Assembly: GCA_038501625.1 (NCBI GenBank)
Contig: JAZAYU010000008.1
Span: forward strand, 12,860,620-12,924,619
DNA: 64,000 nt
Reading direction: 5' to 3'
DNA from: Corbicula japonica
Taxonomy: Eukaryota > Mollusca > Bivalvia > Venerida > Cyrenidae
The notes beneath the pieces are model-generated. The model ran no database searches and had not been told where the DNA came from. It saw only the letters and a program-made list of their open reading frames with translations. Shown in pieces: positions 46,626 through 59,385 of this stretch (position 1 is the stretch's first letter; each line of letters opens with the position of its first letter). A program made the translations under genes and the position numbers.

Positions 46626-46631
46626 CAACGT

Positions 46632-47860
46632 TCTTTTTATACGCCCGTTTGAAAAACGGGACGTATTATGGGAACACCTGCGGCGGGCGGGCGGCGTCCA
46701 CATGGTTTCCGCTCGCTAAGTCAAAGAGTTTTCATCCGATCTTTATCAAACTTGGTGAATATGTTGGTGGGCATAATATCTCGACCAAGTTCTATAACCA
46801 GCCAAATCCCCCCAGGCACTCCTGAATTATGGCCCTTGAATTGTCCAAAATTACTGTTTCCGCTCTCTAAGTCAAAGAGTTTTCATCCGGTAACTTGGTG
46901 AATATGTTGGTGGGCATAATATCTCGACCAAGTTCTATGACCAGCCAAATCCCCCAGGCACTCCTGAATTATAGCCCTTGAATTGTCCAAAATTACTGTT
47001 TCCACACTCAAAGTCAAAGAGTTTTCATCCGTTCTTTATCAAACTTGGTGAATATGTTGGTGGGCATAATATCTCGACCAAGTTCTATAACCAGCCAAAT
47101 CCCCCCAGGCACTCCTGAATTATGGCCCTTGAATTGTCCAAAATTACTGTTTCCGCTCTCTAAGTCAAAGAGTTTTCATCCGGTCTTTATCAAACTTGGT
47201 GAATATGTTGGTGGGCATAATATCTCGACCAAGTTCTATAACCAGCCAAATCCCCCCCAGGCACTCCTGAATTATGGCCCTTGAATTGTCCAAAATTACT
47301 GTTTCCGCTCTCAAAGTCAAAGAGTTTTTATCCGGTCTTTATCAAACTTGGTGAATATGTTGGTGGGCATAATATCTCGACCAAAATCTATAACCAGCCA
47401 AATCCCCCCAGGCACTCCTGAATTATGGCCCTTGAATTGTCCAAAATTACTGTTTCCGCTCTCAAAGTCAAAGAGTTTTCATCCGGTCTTTATCAAACTT
47501 GGTGAATATGTTGGTGGACATAATATCTCGACCAAGTTCTATAACCAACCAAATCCCCCCTTGCACTCCTGAATTATGGCCATTGAATTGTCCAAAATAA
47601 GGGTTTACGCTCTCTAAGTTAAAGAGTTTTTATCCGGTCTTTATCAAACTTGGTGAATATGTTGGTGGGCATAATATCTCGACCAAGTTCTATAACCTGC
47701 CGAATCCCCCAGGCACTCCTGAATTATGGCCCTTGAATTGTCCAAAAACTGAATTAGCGGTATCTGCTCTCCAAGTCGAATAATTTTCATCGGATCGTTA
47801 CGCAACTTTGATGATCAGCATTTTGACGGGCGTATTTTGTGTCAGTTTGGCACTCTTGTT
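46632..47860 (+). mobile_element. Tandem-cassette element (family C), 7 units
   Basis: Begins CTTTTTATACGCCCGTTTGA + AAAACGGGACGTAT (hairpin end). It has seven ~152-bp units, each with GGTGAATATGTTGGTGGGCA and ACTCCTGAATTATGGCCCTT; one carries a small deletion near 46890. It ends GTCAGTTTGGCACTCTTGTT. It is the inverted and longer counterpart of 31240-31873. Open frames here are by-products of the repeat. Confidence 0.9.
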
Positions 47861-48261
47861 ATAAAATGATATACGAGTGTCAATTATTTTGAATATGTGT
47901 TTTTTCCAGTAAGAAAGTGCATTAGCCACAGCATGCTCTCTTTTGCACCATTTACTGCAAAATAAGTTTAAAGACTCAGCAATTTCTGCACGGCATGCAT
48001 TAAAATCAATTTTGGATGGATGAATATGCATATTTCACCTTTCTATATTTTGGGACCTTTAGAAATTATATTACGAATTCTAGAGTCTTTGATTACATTA
48101 AGATCACCTTTAACAAAAGTACAAATTCAATATAAGGCAATCAGAAAAGAAAACTATTGCATTTGAAATTTGCCAGAATGTGTAGATGACATGGTTTAAT
48201 GATACAAATGCAAGCTTTGTTTTCATATTTTTTTAATTAATGCACCGGCTGACATTTGACA

Positions 48262-48790
48262 ACTAAAAAGGTGAAATATGCATATCAGGAAATGCCACAT
48301 TCAGAAAAACAGCCTCCCCACACAGCCAAACAGTAGAGAGAAAAAGAGAGCATGGTATTACAACAATCAATTTCAATATGGACGCCACAAACAACTAACG
48401 AAAGTGAGAACCCGAGGGGTTACCGCCTTGGAACGGTCAGTGGCAAAACAATATGCCACTGTGGGTTTAAACCAGGTTCTAGTGTGCACCAACCTCACAC
48501 TTGCCCCAACAGGTTCTCGTATCACAAAACAAGTACAAGTTGTCTTGGTGAAATAACTCCAACCCACCTATCGGCTCAACAATATTGCATGCTAAAGCAC
48601 ACAAACATAAGAAGCTTATATAGTATTGCAAAGCCAAGGGGCGGGTCTCAATGATCTTACAGAGACCAGAGCTCCTGGAGTAAAATCAGCAAGAACACGA
48701 TGACAGGGATAAAAGAAATAAATCGAGCTTCTATGTTCTTTTAAGAAAAGATTTCCCCATAAACCTTCATAAATTAACATTGCCTTTTAT
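48262..48790 (-). repeat. Family A copy, internally deleted
   Basis: Starts GGTGAAATATGCATATCAGG and runs through GGTTCTAGTGTGCACCAACC to AAGATTTCCCCATAAACCTT. Confidence 0.85.
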
Positions 48791-48839
48791 CTTCTTAAGT
48801 TTATAAATTACAAAACTGGCCATATAAGTCATGAACTGT

Positions 48840-48932
48840 CTTAACCCATCTACAGTTGATTATTATGCTTACCTCTTTGGTTGCATGACGGTTGCAGGGG
48901 TTTAAGAGTTTATGAAGGTTTATGGGGATCGT
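48840..48932 (+). repeat. Family A central fragment
   Basis: CTACAGTTGATTATTATGCT through TTTATGAAGGTTTATGGGG, in opposite orientation to its left neighbour. Confidence 0.85.
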
Positions 48933-49003
48933 CACAGTTATAATTTTTTTCTTTTTTTAACCATTGGTCTTTGATAGCTGTATCTTTATATATAATGTAT
49001 ATA

Positions 49004-49785
49004 ATACAGGTGCAGTTTAAAATCACTATTGCAACAAGGTATTTCACAGCCAGTTTTTTATGGAGATTTAATTTATAAACTTAAGAAGATAAAGGGCAAT
49101 GTTAATTTCTCCCGGTTATTCGTAAAAACCATCTGTAAATTTAAAAAGAAAGGTTACCAACATGATATTTTACAGCGCTCTGCATGCCTGGTGATTAACC
49201 CTTCTACAGTTGATCATTATGCTTACCTCTTTGGTTGCACGACGGTGGCAGGGGTTTAAGAGTTTATGAAGGTTTATGGGGAAATCTTTTCTTAAAAGAA
49301 CCTAGAAGCTCGATTTGTTTCTTTTATCCCTGTCATCGTGTTCTTGCTGATTTTACTCCAGAAGCTCTGGTCTCGGTAAGATCATTGAGTACCCGCCCTT
49401 TGGCTTTGCAATGCTATTAAATTCTTATGTTTTATATGTTTGTGTGCTTTTGCATGCAACATTGTTGAGCCAATAAGTGGGTTGGAGTTGTTTCACCAAG
49501 ACAACTTGTATTTGTTTTGTGATATGAGAACCTGTTGGGGCAAGTGTGAGGTTGGTGCACCCTAGAACCTGGTTTAAACCCCCAGTGGCAATCTGATTTG
49601 CTACTGACCGTTCCAAGGCGGTAACCCCTCGGGTTCTCATTTTTGTTAATTGTTAGTGGTGTCTCTTTTGAAACTGATCATTTTATTAACCATGCTCTCT
49701 CCCTCTCTTCTTCTTGACTGTGTGGGGAGGCTGTTTTTTCTGAATGTGGCGATTCCTGATATGCATATTTCACCTTTTTAGACCA
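49004..49785 (+). repeat. Family A, full-length copy (~780 bp)
   Basis: The best copy in the window, colinear with 1993-2815. The ends are CAGGTGCAGTTTAAAATCAC and TGCATATTTCACCTTTTTAG. Confidence 0.9.
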
Positions 49786-49847
49786 TTGGAAATTATTCTA
49801 TCATCGGATTGTTCATTTTACTTACTGTACAAAAGATAAATCTTATC

Positions 49848-50071
49848 TTTGGTGCACACTAGAACCTGGTTTAAACCTCAAGTGGCAATTAGATATGCCA
49901 CTGAATTCCAAGGCGGTAACACCTCGTGTTCTCATTTTTGTTAATTGTTTGTGGCGTCTTTTTTGAAACTGATCATTGTATTAACCATGCTCTCTCCCTC
50001 TCTCTTCTTGACTGTGTGGGGAGGCTGTTTTTTTCTGAATGTAGCGATTCCTGATATGCATATTTCATCAA
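49848..50071 (+). repeat. Family A right-end fragment
   Basis: GTGCACACTAGAACCTGG to GATATGCATATTTCA, in direct orientation next to the full copy. Confidence 0.85.
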
Positions 50072-50726
50072 GGTTAACAGCTGAAACCCAGTACTCATTG
50101 TGGTCATGGTGAATTTGACAGGCTGGTGAATCCACACTCTCCATTGGCACTTTTATGATCCATCCGGTTTTTTATTCATTAAATATGGGTACTTTTTCTG
50201 TCAACTGCAGACCATTTATTAAATTTTGACATTTGCTTTTCAATAGTATGTTGACATGTGAGTTAAGGTGGCTCAACAGGTTCATGTGAAAACGTACAAA
50301 ATATGAAAAATTTCTCAGAATCAAATGATATTAACCTAGATGTATATTACAACTTTGCGCGTTGCCTGGCAACAAAATTAATCGAATGACGTCGCGCGCG
50401 TCTTTGAAAACAGCGCCACCTAGCGGGAACGGATTTTCGCCGGGCGAAGTTTCGATTATGCTCAATAATTTTTGGAAAAATTGACCGATTTTAAATTTGA
50501 AAACAGATTTGGTAAGAGAAATGAAATGCCTATAAAAATCACGAAATTTGTTTGCTGAAAATAGAAGTGTTAACATTTATTCCGGACTGCATTGCACGAG
50601 ATGGACGAACATCGCATATATAGAAAAGGCCATGTCGCGCACAAACAGTTGTGCTACTAAGTCAGTATCACGTGCAGCCAACTTAAATTGTTCCAATAAA
50701 GTCCATTCACGTTCATTACAAAAAGT
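50072..50726. other. Non-repeat stretch, nothing recognised
   Basis: 50370-50460 is GC-richer (GACGTCGCGCGCG, CGCCACCTAGCGGGAACGG) but I see no exon signature. Confidence 0.35.
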
Positions 50727-51113
50727 GAAATATGCATATTAGGAATCGCCACACTCACAAAACACAGCCTCCACACCGACGAAAAAAGAACATAGGTAAA
50801 GAGAGCATGTTTGTTAGGTCAATTCAAATAAGATGCAACAAACAATTAACAAAAATGAGAACCCTTGTGGTTACCGCCTTGGAACGGTCAAAACAAATTG
50901 CCACGGGGGTTAAACCAGGTTCTAGGGTGCACCAACCTCACACTTGCCCCCAACAGGTTCTCATATCAACAAACAAGTACACGCTGCCTTGTTGAAATAA
51001 CTCCAACTCACCCAGCAGCCTAACAGCGTAGCAATGCCAAAGCACACAAACATATAAAACAAAAAAAAGCTAATAGCATTGCAAAGCCAAAGGGGCGAGT
51101 ACTCAATGATCTT
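50727..51113 (-). repeat. Family A right-half copy
   Basis: GTGAAATATGCATATTAGGA to CAAAGGGGCGAGTACTCAAT. Confidence 0.85.
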
Positions 51114-51210
51114 ATACAAAACACACTTATTAAATCGGCTAAATCATTGCTTTGCAAATAATTGGAATACAACACAATGCTTTACTCTATGTAAATAGTT
51201 GAAAAGGTAC

Positions 51211-51908
51211 TTTGAAGACATTCAAACACTACAAATATGAAAATATTGCAGGCTCGGTTTGATTGAGCCTGTTCATGGACAGTGATGGAAATGCGTATTA
51301 CTGCCCAAGCCGCCTAACCCCGGTTGAGCACAACTCGATATTTATACCAATGAACAGTACAATTTTGTACAATTTTTATCCATCCAAGACGATGACCAGT
51401 ATGCATATGGAGGTGAACATGGAACCTTTAATGCGGTATTTTCAGATTAATACCATTCCATGTTCAGCGGCGTACGGTCCCCAGATAAAAGAATGGGTTT
51501 GTCCTAAAATGAGAAAACAGCAGGCGGAACTAAAGATAATAAAATTTTGAGAGGGGATCTGAGAATATAAATCCTGCATATCACAGACAACGCCAAAGGC
51601 AAAATTTAAAAAGCATGAAGTATATCCTTGGGGGAGATTGAACAATATCCAAATTTATATTGGCTGAGATATTGAAACCACCCATCATAAATTAAACTGG
51701 CCGAATTATAAAAATAGAAGTAAATTTATAATTACTATTAACATAGTACATAAATATCGTGCGTGACGACCTTCAAAGGACGTAACGGATAACAGCACTG
51801 ATTGAATGTAACCTTTTCCAGCCGCCACACGGCACAAACAACGCTACTGTGATATTGAAATAGATGGAAAAAGAAACTTTGAAGACCTTCGAACGCGACA
51901 AATATGTA
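51211..51908 (-). repeat. 17-kb-type repeat, split copy
   Basis: 51225-51350 (GCAGGCTCGGTTTGATTGAG, CAACTCGATATTTATACC) and 51760-51908 (CCGCCACACGGCACAAACA, GACCTTCGAACGCGACAAAT) match separate blocks of the repeats at 17-19 kb. The middle is unrelated. Confidence 0.55.
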
Positions 51909-51949
51909 AGTTTCATCTTATTGTATTTTTCATAAAAATATTTCACGAG

Positions 51950-54406
51950 TTTTGCAATGCATTTAGATATTTTATTACCCAAAACTAAACCTATTTTAGT
52001 TGGGTCATGTTATAGACCACCTAAACAAAGTGATTTTGTAACACTTCTTGAGTCTGTACTAGTAAAGTTTAGGTCTGACACCGAATGGTATATTCTTGGT
52101 GATTTAAACATCTGTTTTTTTAACAAAAAATCTGTTTTATATAGAAATTTTTTACAATTACTTAGTATTTTTAATTTGACTCAGATTATTTCAGAGCCAA
52201 CAAGAATTTGTGATAAGTCTTCCAGTCTCCTTGATCACATTATATGTAGTCATCCTGATAAAATTTTTCAGTCTGGTACTCTGCCTGTGGGACTTAGTGA
52301 CCATCTTCCTGTATATTGTACTAGAAAACTTCAGAAAGGTACTTTTAATAAGCATAAAAATATTGTAATTAGATCATTGAAAAACTACAATGCTGAAGCT
52401 TTTATACACAATCTTAAAATTTGTGACTGGTCTGGTATGTTTACTGCCGGTTCTGTAGAAGAGTCATGGTTATTTTTTAAAGAGATGTTTTCCAGTGTAT
52501 TAAATTGTGTTGCTCCTATTAAACAAATCAGACTTAAGCAGAGGAGTGAGCCTTGGTTAGATTCCACTATTTTGGAATATATAAGTATTAGAGATTCCTA
52601 TCTGTACAAGTATAAGAAGTATAAAAAAAAGAAATGTATATTAAATATTGTTTTTATAGAAACTTAGTACAAAGACAGGTAAAAAAAGCTAAGTCAGAGT
52701 ATATTTCTCATCAGTTAGAGGAAAATAAGTTTAATTCTAAAAGACTATGGTCTCAGTTAAAGGATCTAGGGTATAGTAATAAAACAAAATCTTCGCCCAA
52801 TGTTGTATTGAGCATTGATAATGAGAACTGTTTTGAACCAACTAAAATTGCTAGCCATTTCAATACTTTTTTTACAACAGTAGCATCTGTTTTGGTGGAT
52901 AAGCTACCTGTTCCTTTTAATATTTTCAATGTACAATCTGACCTTGTTAGACAGTTCTATAAGTATAGAAATCCTAATGATAGTAAATTTAAGATTCATA
53001 CTGTTAGTGAAGAGTACATATATAAGGAACTTTGTAAATTGAATTGTTCTAAAAGTACAGGATTAGATGATATTCCTGCCAAATACTTGAAGGATGCTGC
53101 TCCCTTTATAAAGATACATATTACATTTTTAGTTAACAGTTCTATTACTTCAAATACAGTTCCTATGGATCTTAAATGTGCTAAGGTCAAACCACTGTTT
53201 AAAAAGAATAATAGATCTGATGTTTCAAACTATAGGCCTGTTAGTATTCTATCCATTGTTTCCAAAATTTTAGAAAGAGCTGTTTATAATCAGTTGAAGT
53301 CTTTTTTAATTAAAGAGGGACTTTTATATGAATTTCAAAGTGGTTTTAGATGTAACTATTCTACTGATTCTTGTCTCATACACCTCACTGACCACATAAA
53401 AAGTCAAACTTCAAAAGGATTGTATACCGGAATGATTATGCTAGATCTACAGAAGGCGTTTGACACTGTGGACCATGGTATTTTATGTCAAAAACTAAAT
53501 ATGATGGGTGTTGAGTCAGTAGAATGGTTTCAATCTTATTTAACAGATCGAAACCAAATGGTTAGTGTTAATAATGCCATGTCCGAGTCTATGAAAATCA
53601 CATGTGGGGTGCCTCAAGGTAGTATTCTGGGACCACTTTTGTTTTTATGTTATATCAATGACATGAGCATCAGTATTAGCAAGAAATGTAAACTCATTCT
53701 CTATGCAGATGATAGTGCTATACTTTTCTCGCACAAAGACCCTAAGGTTATTAGTACTGTTCTAGGCAAGGAATAAGAAAATTGTAGTAAGTGGTTAGTT
53801 GATAACAAGCTATCTTTACACCTTGGAAAAACAGAATGTATATTATTCAGTTCTAAAAGGAAATTGTCGAAAATCAAAAATTTTAATGTGGAGTGCAATA
53901 ATCAAACTATTAATTCACAACCATCTGTTAAGTATCTTGGTTCTATATTAGACAATGATCTCTCAGCTACATCTATTGTTAATAATATTGTGAAAAAGGT
54001 TAATTCTAGAGTAAGATTTTTGTACAGACAGAAACATTGTTTAAATATTGACATGAAAAAGTTATTGTGTAATTCTTTGATACAGTGCTATTTTGATTAT
54101 GCCAGTTCTTCATGGTACAGTGGTATTACTAAACAATTAAAACAGAGATTACAAGCTGCTCAGAATAAAGTTATTAGGTTTATTCATGGATATGACTTTA
54201 TGACTTCATTAACTGTAAATGATTTTAAAAGCATTGGTTGATTAAATGTTGAAAATAGAGTCAAGCAGTTGAGACTCAATCATGTTCACAAGATTTATAA
54301 TAAAAAATGTCCATCTTATATGTATGACAATTTTCAGTTAGTCTCTGACATTCATTCTCATAATAGCAGATATAGTAAGTCCAATTTCTATGTACAGTCA
54401 GTGAAC
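51950..54406 (+). pseudogene. CR1/L2-like LINE ORF2, 5' truncated and mutated
   Basis: The first frame (51957-52667) is the C-terminal half of an apurinic-type endonuclease: GSCYRPPKQ, WYILGDLNICF, SSSLLDHII, LSDHLPV. After a frameshift in an A-run near 52625 the second frame (52634-53776) carries reverse transcriptase: NYRPVSILSIVSKILERA, FQSGFR, MIMLDLQKAFDTVDHGIL, GVPQGSILGPLLF, YADD. A TAA at 53774 and a TGA at 54239 interrupt the same frame, which continues to KYLGSILDNDLS and HSHNSRYSK. No RNase H is seen. The text breaks at 54406, where the Mutator-like element inserts, and resumes at 60455. Several lesions mean it is inactive. Confidence 0.92.
54397..54406. repeat. Target-site duplication GTCAGTGAAC, left
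   Basis: An identical 10-mer occurs at 60445-60454 on the other side of the inserted element. Removing the element and one copy restores the LINE reading frame. Confidence 0.95.
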
Positions 54407-54420
54407 GGTAGGTATAAAAT

Positions 54421-55390
54421 ACGCAATGGAAAAATGGACCGCAATGGAAACAAAATACGCAATGGAAATAAAAAAAAATATTTCTTTTGTGTAAATATTT
54501 GTTTTATAAGAATTTTCAACAAAGTTTGAATATTATATCAACCAAACACATGTTATTTTTAATTTAAACCAAGTGTCCAGGTTTCAAATTCGTAAATATT
54601 AATGAAATACCTTAATAATTCTTGCGCAATGGAAATTCCTGTGGACGCAATGGAAATGAAGATCGTGATTTTATTGCTATTCTCGAATATTTTAATTAAA
54701 TTAACTTATAAATGATGTTTTAATAATATTTCATCGGTCATAAACATTTAATATATTTTAATAATGTCTTAGTGTTCAGGTTTCTAATATATATGAAATA
54801 TCCTCAAAAATCGTGCGCAATGGAATTTTGTCAAAATATTTGTTTTTATAAGAATTTGTAACAAAGATTGAATATTATATCAACAAACAGCATGTTATTT
54901 TTCATTTAAACCAAGTGTCCAGATTTCAGATTCGTAAATATTAATGAAATACCTTAATAGTTCTTGCGCAATGGAAATTCTTGTGGACGCAATGGAAATG
55001 AAGATCGTGATTTTATTGCTATTCTCGAATATTTTAATTAAAATTATCTTATAAATGATGTTTTAATAATATTTCATCGGTCATAAACATGAAATATTTT
55101 TTTTAAATAATGTCTTAGTGGTCAGGTTTCCAATATATATGAAATAATCCTCAAAAATCGTGCGCAATGGAAATTCACGTGTACGCAATGGAAATAAAGA
55201 GTTCGTTTTAATTAATATTTGGTTCCCTTTTATAAGATTTAATAACAATTATTGATTTTTTTATCAATCAAAAACATTTTGTAAACGTTTAGTCAAGTGT
55301 CCAAGTTTTAGATCAGGAAATGATATTGAAAAACATATGATAAATCTTGCGCAATGTAAATTCCCGTGCACGCAATGGAAATGAATACCG
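54421..55390 (+). repeat. Left terminal array of paired CGCAATGGAAAT motifs
   Basis: The motif occurs at about 54422, 54440 and 54458, then mostly in direct pairs spaced ~20 bp: 54626/54646, 54817 (single), 54967/54987, 55162/55182 and 55350/55370. Each pair sits in a ~180-350 bp unit with AAGTGTCCAGGTTTC and AATATTTCATCGGTCATAAA blocks. Confidence 0.9.
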
Positions 55391-57779
55391 TGTTTTTAGG
55401 GCATACTTGCTAATTTCTTTGAAAATATTTAACATTTCCCAATTCAATCACCGGACCTCTTCTATTCCCCAAAACTACTGTTCCAACATACAGTGCCGTT
55501 TCCCTATTGCCAAAAGAGTTTTTCGCAAGAAATGACGTACAAAAATAATTTCCATAGACAGGTACAAAAATAATTCCCATAGACAGGCAGTCATTGGATT
55601 GGCAATAAGTTAATTCTGGCATAACATTTACATCACTTTAGGCTTTCCTACGTTATATTGTGTGTTGTGCAGTGTGATATAATATCAAGTTACTTTAAAG
55701 AACCATTGCATTTCACACCTATGCGTCTTTGTTCCCACCAGGGGTCCGAGATTACTGGCAGATTAGGAAAGATAAAAAATAAAAGATAAAAGAATTTGCT
55801 ACCACAAAATTAAGTATAAAAAGGAACCGTTAGTGATAATGTATAATTTGGTAGATTATAACTAAGGGTCCTTTTATTTATTATAATGAGATTTTGGTAG
55901 ATAATGCTTTGAAAGTAAATAAATTTAACTAACAATTTTCAGGGGTGTAGGCAAGATTTAATATTGGGGCGGCGCAAATTTTGTAACATAATTTTATTAT
56001 TGAAGATATAAATGATCAAATTGAAGGGTTTCATTAAAAATCACTTGTTTTGTTCTTGCATGTCAAATTCGCAATGAATAATTAATAAATAACGATATAT
56101 CTGTTTCAGTATCTGATTTCATTATATTTCTATTGATCATTATTTAAGGGCCCACTACACTCCTCCTTGCACGTTCATCGATATAACGGAAATTTATAAA
56201 AATCTCAAAAGCGAAAAAGTGCTGCTCAATGAATTGTGTTGTGATTGTTTCGAACAAAAACGCTTAAAATTTTAATGTACAAGTTAATTACATTTTTTGT
56301 TCTAGATTATTTAGTTGCTTATTTAAATTGTATTGTTATCTGTTTTGGGGAAATGAAAATCACATAAAATAGTAATGCATAATCCCAGAAGCTTAATCCT
56401 ATTATGCATTTTAAGGGATCTAGCTATAAAGTGCTATTATATAAAATAAAGAAAACATGCTGAACCTGCGTATATGTGATATCAAACTTGAATTTGGGTA
56501 TGAAAACTGGAATGGTTAATTGACACAGTTTTATATATCTTCATTCAATTTTATATATTTAACTGATTCATCATTAGCTTTCTTGCAGATACATAAAACA
56601 TATAATTCGGGTTCTTTAATAAATTATTGATATATTGAGTGTTTGAATTTATTGTATTGGCAAGAGAGCGCGGCTTGCTAGCTTCGTTTGCAAAAGGGCG
56701 GAGTTTAAAAGGGGGCATTTATCGTTTTATTTAGACATCGTAACTGGACGGCACCCTTACTGATATCCTGCTAAGCTGTTTATTGGACCCTGATAGTTGA
56801 TAGGTCTAGGGGCGATCACAGATAATGAATTAGATAAGAGACCTTATAAAATGTTTTGATAAGACCTGTCATGGAAATACCATACAGTTGTTAGTTTAAT
56901 CTATCAGATATTTTTGTACCAAAACCCTTTTTTTTCTTAAGAGTGCTTTATTTTTTTTATATAAATACACTTAACCAATGTTCTAACTACACCGATCAAA
57001 AAACAATGAGAAATGAATTTTCGTTTACGGAGAATATAACGACAATTTTGTGACTTTTGGTTTTACTCATTGATTAAATGTCAGTGTTTTCTAAACGCGT
57101 GAAGAGAATTTAATAAATGTTTCATACAAACAAGTGAAAACGATAGTTTCATACAAACAAGTGAATAATTATAGTTATAATATTTCAAGTTTGAAGTGTA
57201 TATCCCGATTCCTTGCTGAGAAATTAAAAAATATGATTGGTGTAGTTAGAAATTTGTAAAGTGTAAATTAGATTAGAATATTTGTATCCTCCTGAACAGA
57301 ATGAAATGTGATTCTCAATAAATACAATAATTATCAATGTGATATACTTTATTGTCTTTTTGGTTTATTACAAATCACAAAAGTAACAATTAATATACAC
57401 AAGTAATAGCTCATGAACTCATTTATAGCACAGTTTTCATGAGTGATATCTTTATGTTTTGCGGGACAGATTTTCGCGCTAAAGATATAATCACACATTT
57501 TTGCGCCACTTTATATTTCTAGCTAAACATGTGATTTAATAGTGCAATTATATGCAGTGTATTTTTTGCGCATTTACCATGCGCGAAACTTCGTCCCACG
57601 CGAAATATGATGTTACCACGGCGGTGTCGTATTGTATAATATATAAATTTACATAAATTTATATAGAAACGTCAGAATAATTATAATATCAACATAATTC
57701 ATGCTGTACAAATTAGTTCCCCTCGATTCACATATTCTGGTAATACATCGGATGTATCAGAGTTTGAAAGCCTCTCCGA
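55391..57779. other. Interior of the MULE, no intact coding
   Basis: AT-rich. It should have held the N-terminal and DDE-core parts of the transposase, but I could not recognise them. 57470-57610 has a GC-rich TTTTCGCGCTAAAG / CGCGAAACTTCGTCCC stretch. Confidence 0.45.
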
Positions 57780-58510
57780 AAGGTGCACAACAATTTAAAA
57801 TACGGGTGACATGGTTTGGAAATATACCAGACATTTTCGCATACTTACCGGACAATGTTGGCATTGGTTGAATATATTGTTCGACACCCGAGTTGAATGC
57901 CTGAAACAATTCATAGCCAGCAAAGATAATAAGATCACAGACAAGAAATTCCAACCATACTTTGAAAATAAACTGATAACCCCTTCTAGTCGGCTATGTC
58001 ATTGAGCCGTCGCGAAAAAATCGCATACATGTAACACCAAATTGGACGAACAACAATAGCGAAAACGAAAGCGCTAACCATATTCTTAAAACTTTGACGA
58101 AGTGGAAGTCGACGGACATACATAAATTTATTGAATTATTGTACGAGGTGATCAACGGAGAAAAAATCAAACGATGTCGCGCAATAAGAAATAAAGGCAA
58201 CTATAAACTGGCGCCGGATTTTGCTCATCATCTGATAGGTCTCTACATAGACGCGTGGTCAAATTTAACTGAAAAAACAACGAGAATCTAAAGAAAAAAG
58301 TTTCGCGAGGATAAAGGACGACAAAACAGTGGAATTGTAATTTCAAATAATGGCGCCAGAACTTTAATGAAAACTCCAAAGGCCGGGAAAAAACCAAACC
58401 AGGTTAAAAGAAAAAGAGCAGAACGTTCAACTACGCCAGTGAAAAAGGCAAAACGACAATTACATCCAACAGTCGGATGGAAGACCATTATGGTCGGACC
58501 TGGACCTTAA
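57780..58510 (+). pseudogene. MULE transposase C-terminal region, frameshifted and with a stop
   Basis: Fragments in successive frames: QQFKIRVTWFGNIPDIFAYL (about 57790-57870), then IASKDNKITDKKFQPYFENK (57910-57975). A -1 shift near 57975 leads to PLLVGYVIEPSRKN, then PNWTNNNSENESANHILKTL, WKSTDIHKFIELLYEV and GNYKLAPDFAHHLIGLYIDA. The frame meets a TAA at 58289 and continues, still in frame, through a Lys-rich tail (RTLMKTPKAGKKPNQVKRKR) to a stop at 58508. The WTNNNSE...NHILK...W and YKLAP blocks match the C-terminal region of animal Mutator-like transposases that I know. Non-functional. Confidence 0.75.
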
Positions 58511-59385
58511 ATAGGCCCGACTATCTACACTGTAGCATCATTAGATTTCGCGGAGACGAATTTTCGCGGAAAACCCGAAAATAACATATTCGCGGGGGAA
58601 TGAAATCGCGCACTGTGTTTTCCTTTAAGAAACCCTGTTTAATGGTTTAATTTCGCTGGGGTTGAATTTGGTCCTTAAATAGGCCCCGACATATGAAATA
58701 AGACTGTTGTTTTACAAATTTATGTATTCTTTATTATAGTTTTGTTTGCTTGCACTCGTCAATCGTGATTTCTTTTCCATTGCTTACATATGCATTTCCA
58801 TTGCGCGGTCTTGAAACATATTTTTATTCATTGAGGTGTTTTCCAGTTATAAGTAATAATTGTTCGAATAATTTCTTTGATTATTTATAAGAGTAACGCC
58901 CTTAAGCTTATGCATGTGTTCATTTGCATTTACGAACACAAAGTTAGTTGAAGATCGTGACTTTCATTTTCCATTGCGTACATGAAAATTTCCATTGCGC
59001 ACGAAATATCTACACAGTCGGATGGGCGATCATTATTACAGTGATCGGACCTGGTCCTTAAATAGGCCCCGACATATGAAATAAGACTGTTGTTTTACAA
59101 ATTTATGTATTCTTTATTATAGTTTTGTTTGTTTGCACTCGTCAATCGTGATTTCTTTTCCATTGCGTACATGTGCATTTCCATTGCGCGGTCTTGAAAC
59201 ATATATTTATTCCAGTTATAAGTAATAATTGTACGAATATTTCTTTGATTATTTATAAGAGTAACGCCCTTAAGCTTATGCATGTGTTCATTTGCATTTA
59301 CGAACACAAAGTTAGTTGAAGATCGTGACTTTCATTTTCCATTGCGTACATGAAAATTTCCATTGCGCACGAAATATCTACACAA
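58495..59385. repeat. 383-bp tandem duplication in the MULE right arm
   Basis: GGTCCTTAAATAGGCCCCGA starts units at 58670 and 59053, with a partial third start (GGACCTTAAATAGGCCC) at 58500. Each unit contains two pairs of inverted motif copies (TTTCCATTGCG). Confidence 0.9.

Noticed and set aside
46668..47572. Repeated open frames of 74-79 codons with near-identical proteins
   Set aside because: The ~152-bp tandem cassette happens to lack stops in one frame. The same frames appear at 31.4-31.9 kb on the other strand. The unit length is not a multiple of three, so a long repeat protein is not encoded.
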